Assembly (NCBI RefSeq): GCF_023502205.1
Contig: NZ_JAMFLG010000032.1
Span: forward strand, 1 to 50,071
Reading direction: 5' to 3'
Source: Aquiflexum sp. TKW24L
GTDB taxonomy: Bacteria; Bacteroidota; Bacteroidia; Cytophagales; Cyclobacteriaceae
DNA: 50,071 nt
Shown: one piece after another, positions 16,816-26,017 of the stretch
Numbering within the stretch: position 1 is the stretch's first letter
Layout: every line of letters starts with the position of its first letter
Translations under genes and position numbers: made by a program
The notes under the pieces: generated by a model
Told to the model about the DNA's origin: nothing
The model's database searches: none
Seen by the model: only the letters and a program-made list of their open reading frames with translations

Positions 16816-18501
16816 TTAATGCTGATCTGATGTTGATGAAATGGGTAAAATTTTTGGAAATTTTTTCGATTGTTTGGTTACGTACCTGTTCAGAAAAAAT
16901 CCTAATCCAATGATGAGTGACCCCATGATGATGAGATATATTGCTGAGCTCCCGCCCCAAAAAGAAAGGACACAAAACATGAGTCCGATAGCCATGAATG
17001 AAAAGGCCAATACCTTAATTCCGAATTCGTTTTGGCTATTGTCATCAGGATTCTCCTGTTCAACATTTGAAGCTAAATTCGTTGATGTTAAGGGGATAAG
17101 TGCATTTGAGGCAAAGATTTCATACAATAACAATAGAGTAAATGGAATACCTACCCCAAGAATGAGTTCTTCTGTTCTATTCAGAGCAAAATCAAGGACT
17201 TTAGGACTGATGAATTTGAAGAAAATATTGATGACCAAACTTATTGCGGTAACGCCCAGGATTGATTTGCCCGTTTGTTTTTTGGAAAACAAAGCCCAAA
17301 TCGCAGGTCCATAAAGGGCACCGCCTGTAATGGCAGCAATGCTCAATACTACTTCCACTATGCCGCCGGCCATAGGCACCATAAATGCGACTAGAATCGT
17401 CCCAATTCCAAACAGAATCGTTGCCAATCTTGCGACTTGCATCAAGGTTTTGTCTGAAGAATTTGGTCTAAGTGGCTTGAATACATCATTGGTCAAAACC
17501 GCTGCTGCCAAGTTGAGTGAGGTATTCACAGAACTCGCCGTAGCGAAAATCATCCCACCGAGCATCAATCCCAAAATTCCTACAGGAAGAACTTGCTTAC
17601 AGATCATGAGGTAAGCACCTTCTGCTTCCAAACCCTGCAAATCAGGATTTAGTACCCTATAAATCATAGGAGGGAGCATCCAAATAAAGGGGCTTATGAG
17701 ATACAATATCCCAAATAAATAGCCCACTTTACTTGAGGATTTACTGTCTTTGACAGAAGTGTAGCGTTGTACATAGGCCCAATTTCCTCCAATAAATACG
17801 ATGTTGTAAAAGGTAAATGCAATGATAAATGCATAAGTGTATTCCCCACTGAAAATATTGAAAAACTGATCCGGGGCTTGATCAATGAAATTACCTAAGC
17901 CGCCTACCTCTTTGAGCGAAAGAGGAATTACCAACAAAACAGCTGCAGTAAGGATTACAAATTGTAAAACGTCTGTAACGACTACCGCCCATAATCCTCC
18001 AACTGCTGTATACACCATGATCATCCCTCCAAGCAGAAGAATGGCATAATTGATGTCAAAACCGGTCGTCACATTTAGGATTTTGGCGACAGGATAGAGA
18101 AATGCACCGGTATAGCCCAAGGAGAGAAATAAGAATATATAAGTATAGTATTGTTGGATTCTCTTCCCAAACCGGTTGGTCAAAAACTCAGCAACAGTCA
18201 GTGCTTTGGAATTCCACCACCTAGGGGCAATAAAATACCCGATTATAAATCCCGCAAGACACATGGCCATTTGAATTGTAATCGCAACAAAACCAAACTT
18301 GTATGCAATGGAACCCCAAACCACAAAAGTGCCTGCCGAAAAGAAACTCATAAACAATGACAATCCGTTCATGGACCATGGCACAGATCCTCCTGCAGCA
18401 AAAAAGGACTTCATGTCAGTTCCTTTTTTGCCAAAAGAAAGTCCTGCTATCAGAATTATCATCGAAAAGATTGCTATTGAAATATAATCAAGTTGTTGCA
18501 T
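16816..18501 (-). CDS. Sodium/solute symporter (SSS family)
   Basis: A 561-residue inner-membrane protein with about 13-14 hydrophobic helices, starting with an extracytoplasmic N-terminus as in SSS transporters (SGLT, PutP). The G-K-K-G-T-D-M-K-S-F-F-A-A-G-G segment (24-38) and the following N-G-L-S-L-F-M-S-F-F-S-A-G-T match the conserved first-helix region of the family. It would take up a sugar or sugar acid with Na+. It is flanked by the two FAD oxidoreductases, one exported and one cytosolic, which suggests that it carries the product of the first to the second. The last helix is followed by a basic, Lys-rich tail. Confidence 0.9.
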   Translation of the reverse strand: MQQLDYISIAIFSMIILIAGLSFGKKGTDMKSFFAAGGSVPWSMNGLSLFMSFFSAGTFVVWGSIAYKFGFVAITIQMAMCLAGFIIGYFIAPRWWNSKALTVAEFLTNRFGKRIQQYYTYIFLFLSLGYTGAFLYPVAKILNVTTGFDINYAILLLGGMIMVYTAVGGLWAVVVTDVLQFVILTAAVLLVIPLSLKEVGGLGNFIDQAPDQFFNIFSGEYTYAFIIAFTFYNIVFIGGNWAYVQRYTSVKDSKSSSKVGYLFGILYLISPFIWMLPPMIYRVLNPDLQGLEAEGAYLMICKQVLPVGILGLMLGGMIFATASSVNTSLNLAAAVLTNDVFKPLRPNSSDKTLMQVARLATILFGIGTILVAFMVPMAGGIVEVVLSIAAITGGALYGPAIWALFSKKQTGKSILGVTAISLVINIFFKFISPKVLDFALNRTEELILGVGIPFTLLLLYEIFASNALIPLTSTNLASNVEQENPDDNSQNEFGIKVLAFSFMAIGLMFCVLSFWGGSSAIYLIIMGSLIIGLGFFLNRYVTKQSKKFPKILPISSTSDQH

Positions 18502-18552
18502 GGAGGTTTACTGAAATTGGAATAAGGGATTAAGGTCTGTCTAGATGTGTAA

Positions 18553-20403
18553 TTAATTTTTAGGTGGTATAATAATCAATTCATTGCTTAGAGGAGATTG
18601 GATCAAAGTCATAAATTCCCTCAAGTGATTTTCATAGACACCTCTCGGAGTACTTGAGTGTTTCTTGCTGACATAAGCAGCATAACCCACGGCTTCTCCC
18701 ATCATGCCACACGTTCTCATTACCCTGGTACTTCCAAAAGCAACATGTGTCGTGCTGATATTTCTTCCTGCCATAAATAGGTTGTCGATATTTCTAGAAT
18801 ATAGACATCGGTAAGGGATGGTGTAAGGCTGTACCCGAATATGCTCGGTAGCTGCAAAAAACTCTTCTCCCGGGAAATACAAAGAATTTTTGGCATCAGG
18901 AAAATGCAAGTCAATAGTCCAAGTAGCAGTCACCGTTCCATCAGGATACATAATCCCTTCTTGAATATCCATCTGTGTCAAAATATGGTCCCCCAAAAGT
19001 CTTCTAGATTCCCTTTTTCCACCTATATAGGCCACCCAAGCCAATTCATGATTTGAGTATTTGTCTTTTTTCTGGTTTTTAAGGTAAGACCAGTTTCCAA
19101 AAATCGCCCTCAGGTTATGGTCCCTGATTTTTTCTGCTTCTGTAATTGTATTGAAATTTCCGAAACCGGTTTCCCATTGCCAATCGGCTTTTTCATCATC
19201 GATATGGTATTCATCTGAGAACTGGATAGCCCATGGAGTAAGAGGGAAATCAGAAGGTTTTTCTTTTTCCAAAGATGCCCATAGATTGGAAGTGCCTAAG
19301 GTAAAATCATCAGATGTTTCTGAAGCCAATGATTCACCTGTTTCAGCTTGGCTTTCCCTACCCATTCTGAAATCGGCACCTGCCAAAAAGCCCAATGTTC
19401 CATCGCCTGTGCAGTCTGAAAAATAGGTTCCGGTAAACCTAATTTCCTCATTGGTCCGAATATTTCTACCTAAAACAGCGACGATTTTATTCTTTTCCAT
19501 TTCTACTTGGTAGACATGCGTATTCATAAACAGCTTGATATTCGGTTCGGCCTGTACTACCGCCATTTTGCGGGCATCACCATACCTGTCTCCATCCCAA
19601 TTTCCGTTTCCCGGATCTCCATTATCCAACTCACGCACTATCCTTCCTAATTTTGGGAAATGATTTTGATCCACTCTCCCCATTAAATGGACACGAATCT
19701 CAGAACTGTTATTCCCACCCAAAACTGGTCTATTTTGGATCAGGGCAACTTTCAAGCCCATTCTTGAAGCGGAAATGGCCGCAGCTGTACCTGCTATGCC
19801 ACCACCAACAACCACCAAATCGAATTGACCTTCGGTTATGGTATTTCTTTCCAATCCCAAGAGGTTTTTTCTAAAGTCCAATAATTTATCATGTTGATTT
19901 GGAGGAGTGTCTTCTTTTGAGGTTGAAAAATAGATCGCATCAAACCTGCCATTAAAACCTGTTAAGTCTTGTACTTTCAAATTAATGAATTGGTTTTTAA
20001 CTTCTACCTGTCCTCCATAGTACCAATCCCATTCATCAGATCCACTGCTTCCAAATTCAATTGCCAAAGGCATATCATCTACAAGTACGGTGAATCTTCC
20101 GGGACCTTTGGGGAATGGAGCCCAATCCTTTGTTCTGATCCAAATGTGATACTTTCCAGGTTTCTCAAAAGCTACTTTTGTTGAAGCATCAGCAACCTTT
20201 TTGCCCATCCCGTGCGCCATTAGATAAGAGGAGTAAATCACATCAAAAGATTGTTGGTCTACAACCCATCCACCTGTATTGTCAAAGGATTCTGCTTCAA
20301 CAAGTACTCTATCTTGGGCATGGCTCAATATTGCCAGGAAGAAAAGGATTATAAGGAATGTGAATTTTTTCATGACAATGATTTTTTGGGTTTTGGATTT
20401 CAT
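18553..20403 (-). CDS. Exported FAD-dependent oxidoreductase with N-terminal beta domain
   Basis: A 616-residue protein. Two starts are possible: the ATG at 20401-20403, which overlaps the upstream stop as ATGA and so would be translationally coupled, or the ATG at 20371-20373, which gives a shorter signal peptide. Either way the hydrophobic run L-I-I-L-F-F-L-A-I-L-S-H-A ends before Gln30, a Sec signal. Residues ~32-160 form a beta domain resembling the N-terminal golvesin/CBM-like module (V-E-A-E-S-F-D-N-x-G-G-W). The FAD motif L-V-V-V-G-G-G-I-A-G is at 196-205, followed by G-G-N-N-S-S-E-I-R (229-237) and N-I-S-T-T-H-V-A-F-G-S-T-R-V-M-R-T-C near the end. FAD_oxidored family, related to the cytosolic protein at 14506. 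Its electron acceptor may be the FMN-type protein encoded just upstream. Confidence 0.85.
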   Translation of the reverse strand: MKSKTQKIIVMKKFTFLIILFFLAILSHAQDRVLVEAESFDNTGGWVVDQQSFDVIYSSYLMAHGMGKKVADASTKVAFEKPGKYHIWIRTKDWAPFPKGPGRFTVLVDDMPLAIEFGSSGSDEWDWYYGGQVEVKNQFINLKVQDLTGFNGRFDAIYFSTSKEDTPPNQHDKLLDFRKNLLGLERNTITEGQFDLVVVGGGIAGTAAAISASRMGLKVALIQNRPVLGGNNSSEIRVHLMGRVDQNHFPKLGRIVRELDNGDPGNGNWDGDRYGDARKMAVVQAEPNIKLFMNTHVYQVEMEKNKIVAVLGRNIRTNEEIRFTGTYFSDCTGDGTLGFLAGADFRMGRESQAETGESLASETSDDFTLGTSNLWASLEKEKPSDFPLTPWAIQFSDEYHIDDEKADWQWETGFGNFNTITEAEKIRDHNLRAIFGNWSYLKNQKKDKYSNHELAWVAYIGGKRESRRLLGDHILTQMDIQEGIMYPDGTVTATWTIDLHFPDAKNSLYFPGEEFFAATEHIRVQPYTIPYRCLYSRNIDNLFMAGRNISTTHVAFGSTRVMRTCGMMGEAVGYAAYVSKKHSSTPRGVYENHLREFMTLIQSPLSNELIIIPPKN

Positions 20404-21542
20404 TTAAATGATTTGTTTTTTTCCGTAAAAGCGGTTAATTCTCCTTTTATAGCAGGGAAAAGGCTATTTTGATCGCGGAGAATCCGAAAAGCATTTGCTT
20501 CCCATTTAGGTTGAAGGAGGAATTTGGTCAAGGTTATTTGGCTGGCTTCATCAAGTTCTTTTTCTCTGGTCAGCAAGCCGAATATCAATTTCTTCTGTTC
20601 ATCGCTGGTTTCAAGAAGGTGAGAGACAAGCGCTGCCGAGGTTTCCTGAAAGAGATATATTTGATTAAATTTCTTTAGAATTGATAACTGCAGTGGATAG
20701 GGGGCAGCCAAAAAACTTTCTATTAGCCAAGACTGCTCGTCTTTATCGTTGAAGATTTCTGAAGGAAGTTCTCTAAGTAAGTAATTGGCTGCAAAAACAT
20801 TTTCTCCATTGAGAATGCTCAGCATTGGCTTTTTATACTTTTCTTCTTTTATCTGACCGCCGATCAGGGTTTTATCGATGGCCCAATATTGATAATGGTG
20901 ATTCGAGCTTTGCAAAAATTGAATCAAAAGACTATCACTTGTCAAGAGGCTTTCAGTATGCTGTTTCAATTTTCCACTGATATCACCATGAGCTATGTGC
21001 CAAAGCGTATAACAGGAATACACTGCCCCAGATATGACTTCTCTTTGGATCGATTTGATGGTGGCACCGGTGACAGCATCTACACCGGTTGGATTTACCG
21101 TTTCCGTACTTGTGACGAGTTGATCTGCTCTGTAATTTTTCAGGATTGAATTCTCATTTGATAAAATTTCCTCAAGCTTTTTGTACTCTTTTTTATCAAA
21201 TTCTGCATGATCTGATTTAGTTAAAATCCTACCTTCAGAAAGTTCATATTTCACGTAATTACCCAATAGATCCCATCTGTAATTAATAAAGACAGGATAG
21301 CACGTCCGGCTGTAGCATACAGGAGTGAATATCTCGCCATAATAATGATCCGGCTGATTGCTTGGATCAGACACCAGCCATATTTCATATCGAATAGAAT
21401 CTGTCTCTACTTTAAGGATTGACTCCATATTAAAATCGGGCGCAGAGACTTTTGGTTTTGGGACCAAACCCATAACCAACCCCATCGATAGGACGATGAG
21501 ATGGATCAAGGAGATATGCGATTGATTCAAAGCCATTTTCAA
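20400..21542 (-). CDS. Exported/anchored protein with FMN-binding-like flavinylation motif and helical tail
   Basis: A 380-residue protein with one hydrophobic N-terminal segment (about 11-27) that should send it across the inner membrane or anchor it there. Two cysteines lie in V-C-Y-S-R-T-C-Y (76-81). G-V-D-A-V-T-G-A-T-I-K-S (153-164) fits the D-x-x-(S/T)-G-A-T pattern at which ApbE attaches FMN covalently to Thr in NqrC, RnfG and other FMN-binding domains; Thr161 would be the site. The C-terminal half (~190-380) is made of short helices with a HEAT-like rhythm. Its stop overlaps the next gene's start (ATGA). I infer a periplasmic flavin electron carrier serving the FAD oxidoreductase. Without a structural match this remains a motif-based call; it could also be a protein of unknown fold where the motif is accidental. 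Confidence 0.6.
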   Translation of the reverse strand: MKMALNQSHISLIHLIVLSMGLVMGLVPKPKVSAPDFNMESILKVETDSIRYEIWLVSDPSNQPDHYYGEIFTPVCYSRTCYPVFINYRWDLLGNYVKYELSEGRILTKSDHAEFDKKEYKKLEEILSNENSILKNYRADQLVTSTETVNPTGVDAVTGATIKSIQREVISGAVYSCYTLWHIAHGDISGKLKQHTESLLTSDSLLIQFLQSSNHHYQYWAIDKTLIGGQIKEEKYKKPMLSILNGENVFAANYLLRELPSEIFNDKDEQSWLIESFLAAPYPLQLSILKKFNQIYLFQETSAALVSHLLETSDEQKKLIFGLLTREKELDEASQITLTKFLLQPKWEANAFRILRDQNSLFPAIKGELTAFTEKNKSFK

Positions 21543-21559
21543 AATATTAAACTGATTTT

Positions 21560-24403
21560 TTATTTTTGAATTACAGGTGAATAATCTGATTTTCCTTCAA
21601 GGGTTATGGCAGACAACCTGAATTCATATTCTGTTTTTGGGTTTAGGTCTTCGACAAATACATATTGTGCAAGAGCTTTGGATACAGTGGACTTTGACCA
21701 AACTGCGTCTTTTTTATTTAAGACCCTGTACTCCAATTCATACCCTATTGCTTTTTTAACTGGGTCAAAATGAACCAGAGCTGCCCTATCTTTCCGCGTC
21801 ACGCCATTTATGATTGGCGCTTTGGGTTTCAAAACCTGATCAAGTGGGACCTCATAAGTTGTGGACCAATCGCTGTAATTGTTATTGTCTTTTACCCTTT
21901 GAATTTGGAAGTAATATGGTACATCCGCATTGGCAATGGGTATGAAAATCAAACCCGGATTGGTAGTGGTGATTGTTTTACTATTCTTCCCTAAGTCCTT
22001 TCCTTTAGAATATCTCACCCGGAATTGAAAGTCATCTGCTTCAGTGGCATATCCTATAAAGAATCCATTTTTGGCAGTTTCGAAATGTCGGATAGCAGGA
22101 GGAATGATTTTTTTGGGATTCATCTCAATTTTTTGTTTTAGGATAGAGGTTTTTCCTGCTGAGTTGACTGCAAAAACTTCCACTTCATAAGGGGTGGAGA
22201 ATTCTAAGTCAGTGATATCAAGAAAGTTTTCATAAACAGGACCGATCTCTACCTCCTCATTGCCGATTTTAATCTTCGCGGAATGAAAGTCAGCTGTCGG
22301 ATTTTCATCTAGGAAAACCCTTAGGTTCGCTGAATTGGGCCGAATGTTATTTTGAAGCATTCTTCCTCCAAATACGCCCAAAGGAGGAATCATATTTGGA
22401 ACCTTAAAATATACCGAAGTATCAATCACATTATCATTCTGTGGAGTGAGAAGGGCCACTTCCAGTTTATGACCATCTCCCATTTTCCATTCGATTCTTC
22501 TTTTCAGGGTAGCTGATCCGGGAATGATTTTAGGAAGGTTTTCCCATCCCGATTCCAAAATTTTGCCTTCCTGATCCTGAATGCGCCATAGAAGACGGTA
22601 ATTTCGCAGCGCATATGAGGGAAGGTCGAGGACATCTCTTGGGATAATTGTGATTTCTGCATTCCTATCTGAGATACTTGAAACCGTAAGGTTTTTTACC
22701 GGAGCATGTTCTTTTCTGATGCTGAAATACGCCCTTTTCTTGCGTCGATATACATCTACGACACCCCAAGATCTATTTTCAGAAAATTCCTTTGTGCCAT
22801 TATAATTGCTCCTGTAATCGTTGAAGGTCCAAAGTGAGGCGCCTATCAAATAGTCTAGATTCCTCAGAGGATCAATCAATGATTTTGCATCAAAATCTGA
22901 ATTAAGGTTTTCACCAAATTGTGCGATCCCATATTCTGAATAGAAGAGGATTTTGTTAGAAAAGTTTTTGTGTTGGGTTTCCGTCACCGGAAGGAGATTT
23001 GACCCATATTTATTGATCAAGCCAAGATCGGAATGTACCAAAAAGTCATTTGGTCTCTGCGCAGTGTGGGAAACCGCAGTAGCCAGCCTTGTAGAATCTA
23101 AGGATATGGCAATGTCAATTGCCTGCCTCACATAAGCATAGGTTTCCGGGTAATCACCGATTTCATTTCCCACATTCCACCCGATGATGCAGGGGTGGTT
23201 GTATTGCGAATCAATCAACCTGATGAGCCATTCTCTTGAAACTTTGCTATTCGGATCAGCCAAAGGGTCAAAACCCCAAAGAGGGATTTCCGAAAAAGTC
23301 ATGATTCCTCTTTCATCCAAGTAGTCCAATGCTTCTTTTGGCAAAGGAAGATGAGAAAGCCTAGCCAAGTTTCCTCCGGCTTCTTTTATGAGATCGATAT
23401 CTTCCTTGATTCTCCACAGAGGCAGGGTATTGCCTGTAGTCCTGTCATCAGGTACAAGATTGAATCCCATCGCCCGGATGGATTCTCCATTGAGCATAAG
23501 TTGTTTTTTGGATTCAACCAATTCTACTTTCCTCAAACCAAATCTCTGAACCTCAACCGGAATATCAGAATCAATGAAAATAACTTCAGAATGGTATAGC
23601 TGCGGTGAATCGAAGTGCCAAGCTTTCACCTGTTTGCCTTCTAATTTGGTGGACAATAGGATCTCATTTTCACCATTTGCTTGTGTTTGATGGACAAAAG
23701 GAATCTTTTTAATCAAAACGCCATCTTTTTTGATCTGGATCTCTCCCTTGACATCACTGCTTTTGGCTGTATGATTTTTAAATTTTAACCTGTAATGTAC
23801 AATGGCAGAATTTTTCTTGTAATCGTAATTGGGAGTTACAAAATATCCTGTCAACCTGATTCCATCAGAAGCTGTCAGGTAAACAGGTCTCCGTATACCT
23901 CCCCAATTCCAAATGGCACCAGTCTTTTTGGTATTGTCCACCAACAGGGTGACAGTATTTGCCTGACCTCGTAGGAGAAAAGGAGTAATATCAAAATCGA
24001 AGGGTAAAAAACCACTGTCATTTATACCAATCATTTTTCCATTGACCCAGATCGTAGCATCGTGGGAAACAGCCTCAAAATGTATTTTGATGTTTTTGTT
24101 TTCCCATTCAGTGGGTACTTCAAAAGATTTCTGATACCAAGCTTTTCCGGTATAATGGGCATATTCATTTCTTAAGTCCCAATTGCCAGGGACTTCCATA
24201 TTATCCCAAGCCCCATTACTTGAGTCTTGGAGTTGATACCATTGGGTTTCAAGCCCTGAATTGTAAGGGTCAATCTTGAATGCCCAAGTGCCATTCAAAT
24301 CTAAAAATGAATCAATCTTCTTATTTTGGCTAAAAGCGAAATTGGAAGAAAAGTATAGAGAAATAAGGACAAGAAGAAATAATCTGAAATGGTTGGTTTT
24401 CAT
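21560..24403 (-). CDS. Exported GH2 glycoside hydrolase, beta-galactosidase-like
   Basis: A 947-residue protein with a signal peptide ending before Gln26. Domain order is the GH2 one: sugar-binding jelly roll (~30-180, with W-x-x-x-x-V-P-G-N-W and the W-V-N-G motif), Ig-like domain (~185-290), TIM barrel (~295-600). The acid/base is Glu414 in G-W-N-V-G-N-E, the nucleophile most likely Glu490 in F-Y-S-E-Y-G. After ~residue 640 there are beta domains, and the end (A-L-V-H-F-D-P-V-x-x-A-x-G-Y-E-L-E-Y-R, then L-N-P-K-T-E-Y-E-F-R-L) is fibronectin type III. Beta-galactosidase or beta-glucuronidase activity is most likely; specificity inside GH2 is not readable. It follows susD after a gap with two hairpins. 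Confidence 0.9.
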   Translation of the reverse strand: MKTNHFRLFLLVLISLYFSSNFAFSQNKKIDSFLDLNGTWAFKIDPYNSGLETQWYQLQDSSNGAWDNMEVPGNWDLRNEYAHYTGKAWYQKSFEVPTEWENKNIKIHFEAVSHDATIWVNGKMIGINDSGFLPFDFDITPFLLRGQANTVTLLVDNTKKTGAIWNWGGIRRPVYLTASDGIRLTGYFVTPNYDYKKNSAIVHYRLKFKNHTAKSSDVKGEIQIKKDGVLIKKIPFVHQTQANGENEILLSTKLEGKQVKAWHFDSPQLYHSEVIFIDSDIPVEVQRFGLRKVELVESKKQLMLNGESIRAMGFNLVPDDRTTGNTLPLWRIKEDIDLIKEAGGNLARLSHLPLPKEALDYLDERGIMTFSEIPLWGFDPLADPNSKVSREWLIRLIDSQYNHPCIIGWNVGNEIGDYPETYAYVRQAIDIAISLDSTRLATAVSHTAQRPNDFLVHSDLGLINKYGSNLLPVTETQHKNFSNKILFYSEYGIAQFGENLNSDFDAKSLIDPLRNLDYLIGASLWTFNDYRSNYNGTKEFSENRSWGVVDVYRRKKRAYFSIRKEHAPVKNLTVSSISDRNAEITIIPRDVLDLPSYALRNYRLLWRIQDQEGKILESGWENLPKIIPGSATLKRRIEWKMGDGHKLEVALLTPQNDNVIDTSVYFKVPNMIPPLGVFGGRMLQNNIRPNSANLRVFLDENPTADFHSAKIKIGNEEVEIGPVYENFLDITDLEFSTPYEVEVFAVNSAGKTSILKQKIEMNPKKIIPPAIRHFETAKNGFFIGYATEADDFQFRVRYSKGKDLGKNSKTITTTNPGLIFIPIANADVPYYFQIQRVKDNNNYSDWSTTYEVPLDQVLKPKAPIINGVTRKDRAALVHFDPVKKAIGYELEYRVLNKKDAVWSKSTVSKALAQYVFVEDLNPKTEYEFRLSAITLEGKSDYSPVIQK

Positions 24404-24428
24404 TTTTTGGGTTGTTTGCTTTTAATTC

Positions 24429-24452
24429 CTAGGCTTCAGAATTGAAACCTAG
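24429..24452 (-). other. Stem-loop between susD and GH2 (distal)
   Basis: CTAGG (24429-24433) pairs with CCTAG (24448-24452), and an inner TTCA pairs with TGAA, giving an interrupted 9-bp stem. It lies between the stronger hairpin at 24471-24505 and the GH2 start. No T-run follows, so it is not a clear terminator; mRNA processing or stability is more likely. Confidence 0.45.
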
Positions 24453-24470
24453 TTAGACAATCCTTAAAGG

Positions 24471-24505
24471 AAGCCCTGAGATGGAAAAATCTCACCTCAG
24501 GGCTT
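24471..24505 (-). terminator. Strong stem-loop after susD, possible attenuator
   Basis: AAGCCCTGAG (24471-24480) is the exact complement of CTCAGGGCTT (24496-24505), with a 15-base loop that can pair further. It begins 14 bases after the susD stop. In transcript sense it is followed by a poor T-run, so partial termination or protection of the susCD message from 3' decay is more likely than full stop. This would give more SusCD than downstream enzymes. Confidence 0.6.
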
Positions 24506-24518
24506 AAACTTTGAATGA

Positions 24519-26006
24519 TTAATTCCAATCTGGATTTTGCTCCAAATTCGGATTGGCCATAACCTCATCCAATGGAATTGGGAAAAAACGGTGCTTTGGT
24601 TGGGGTGTCCTTGTTGGAAACACATTGTTTGTGGCCAAAGGAACCAAAGTCAAAAACTTCCCTGTCCTTGTCAAGTCATACCACCTGTCAGCTTCGGCAA
24701 ACAATTCCCATGATCTTTCCTGGATTACCGCATCCACAAATTGGGTTATAGTCAAACCGGGAGTTAAGTCTCCAAGCTTTGCTCTTCTCCTAACTGTGTT
24801 GATATAATTGTATGCTTTTGCTGTGGCTCCATTTGCAGCCAAGGCCTCAGCTTCAGCCGCGATAAGATACACATCGGACATTCTGATAATCGTCAAATTG
24901 GTTTCGTAAGCCCCTCCGATTGAGTTTGGATCCCGGAATTTTCTGACCAAAACACCTTCAGTAGTAATGGGAGTGATGCCTGCCTGAGGTACTACCACGC
25001 CACTTCTATTGATATAAGAGGTTGCAAGAAGTTTTCTCCTGTCATCTGCCGGATCGAAAGAATTATAAAATTTTTGGTAGGCAAAAGCAGATCCAAATGA
25101 AGCGTTTCCGTATTCTACCCCTGCGCTATTTGGGGGTCCAAAAAGTGCATGAACCTGAGCTGTCCTACCTGGGACAGCCCTTATGCTTTCAAATGACCAT
25201 ATGTTTTCAGCTCTAGCCAAAGTTTCTTTTGTCGCATCAAAGACATCTTCAATGTTGTCCAATAGCCTGTAAGTTCCTGCATTAATTACTGACTCAGCCA
25301 TCTGTAAGGACTTGGGATAATCCTTATTATACAAAGCTGCTTTGGCATAAAGTGCCATGACAGCTTCTTTGGACGGTCTCCCAAATTGAGGGACTTGCTG
25401 ACTAAATGAGGGCAAAGCCAACATAGCAGCATCTAGGTCAGAATATATTTGGGCATAGACTTCAGGTATTGTGCTTTTCCCATTATAAACTTCGGATTCA
25501 CTTGTACTTGGTTTTGTTTTAATTATAACCTCACCAAAATTTTTGGTCAGCATCCAATGATAAAAAGCACGGAGAAAATGTGCCTCACCCAAAATGGCCG
25601 TTTTTCTTGCTTCATTCATGGTGATTTCAGGAACTTTGAGTAGTACCCAATTCGCCCTTTCTATCCCCGTGTAGGATGATCTCCACACTTGAACAGGAGA
25701 TTCGAATTCTCTGGAGAAGCTTTTCTGGGCAGAGAAATTTGGATCATAAGTAAATAAGGTGTAAGTATCTCTGGCAACGACCGGTCTGGGATAAATCTGG
25801 TCAGTGCTGAAATCTACCGCATGGACAGCCGCACTATACATGGTGGCAATTGGGTCATAAGCAGAAATAAGGGCTGTCTCTGCATCACCGGGAGTTTTAA
25901 AGAAGTTTTCGGTGGTGATATTGGAAAAAACTTCCTCTTCAAGCTCACATGAAATCAAACCGATTCCAATGAGTGAAATAAAGGTATGGATTATGAATTT
26001 TTTCAT
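24519..26006 (-). CDS. SusD/RagB-family outer-membrane glycan-binding lipoprotein
   Basis: A 495-residue lipoprotein with lipobox L-I-S-C at Cys20. The N-terminal F-F-K-T-P-G-D-A-E-T-A-L-I-S-A-Y, the E-A-H-F-L-R-A-F-Y-H-W motif near residue 146, and the C-terminal R-R-R-A-K-L-G, Q-E-R-S-W-E-L-F-A-E-A-D-R-W-Y-D-L and F-P-I-P-L-D-E are all standard SusD (RagB) signatures, with TPR-like helices between. It caps the SusC channel and binds oligosaccharide at the cell surface. It starts 11 bases after the susC stop and so forms the usual pair. Glycan specificity cannot be predicted from sequence. Confidence 0.97.
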   Translation of the reverse strand: MKKFIIHTFISLIGIGLISCELEEEVFSNITTENFFKTPGDAETALISAYDPIATMYSAAVHAVDFSTDQIYPRPVVARDTYTLFTYDPNFSAQKSFSREFESPVQVWRSSYTGIERANWVLLKVPEITMNEARKTAILGEAHFLRAFYHWMLTKNFGEVIIKTKPSTSESEVYNGKSTIPEVYAQIYSDLDAAMLALPSFSQQVPQFGRPSKEAVMALYAKAALYNKDYPKSLQMAESVINAGTYRLLDNIEDVFDATKETLARAENIWSFESIRAVPGRTAQVHALFGPPNSAGVEYGNASFGSAFAYQKFYNSFDPADDRRKLLATSYINRSGVVVPQAGITPITTEGVLVRKFRDPNSIGGAYETNLTIIRMSDVYLIAAEAEALAANGATAKAYNYINTVRRRAKLGDLTPGLTITQFVDAVIQERSWELFAEADRWYDLTRTGKFLTLVPLATNNVFPTRTPQPKHRFFPIPLDEVMANPNLEQNPDWN

Positions 26007-26017
26007 TGTCTTGTGAT

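Noticed and set aside
16841-17314. Plus-strand ORF (157 codons) over the symporter
   Set aside because: Antisense to transmembrane coding sequence, which often gives long open frames.
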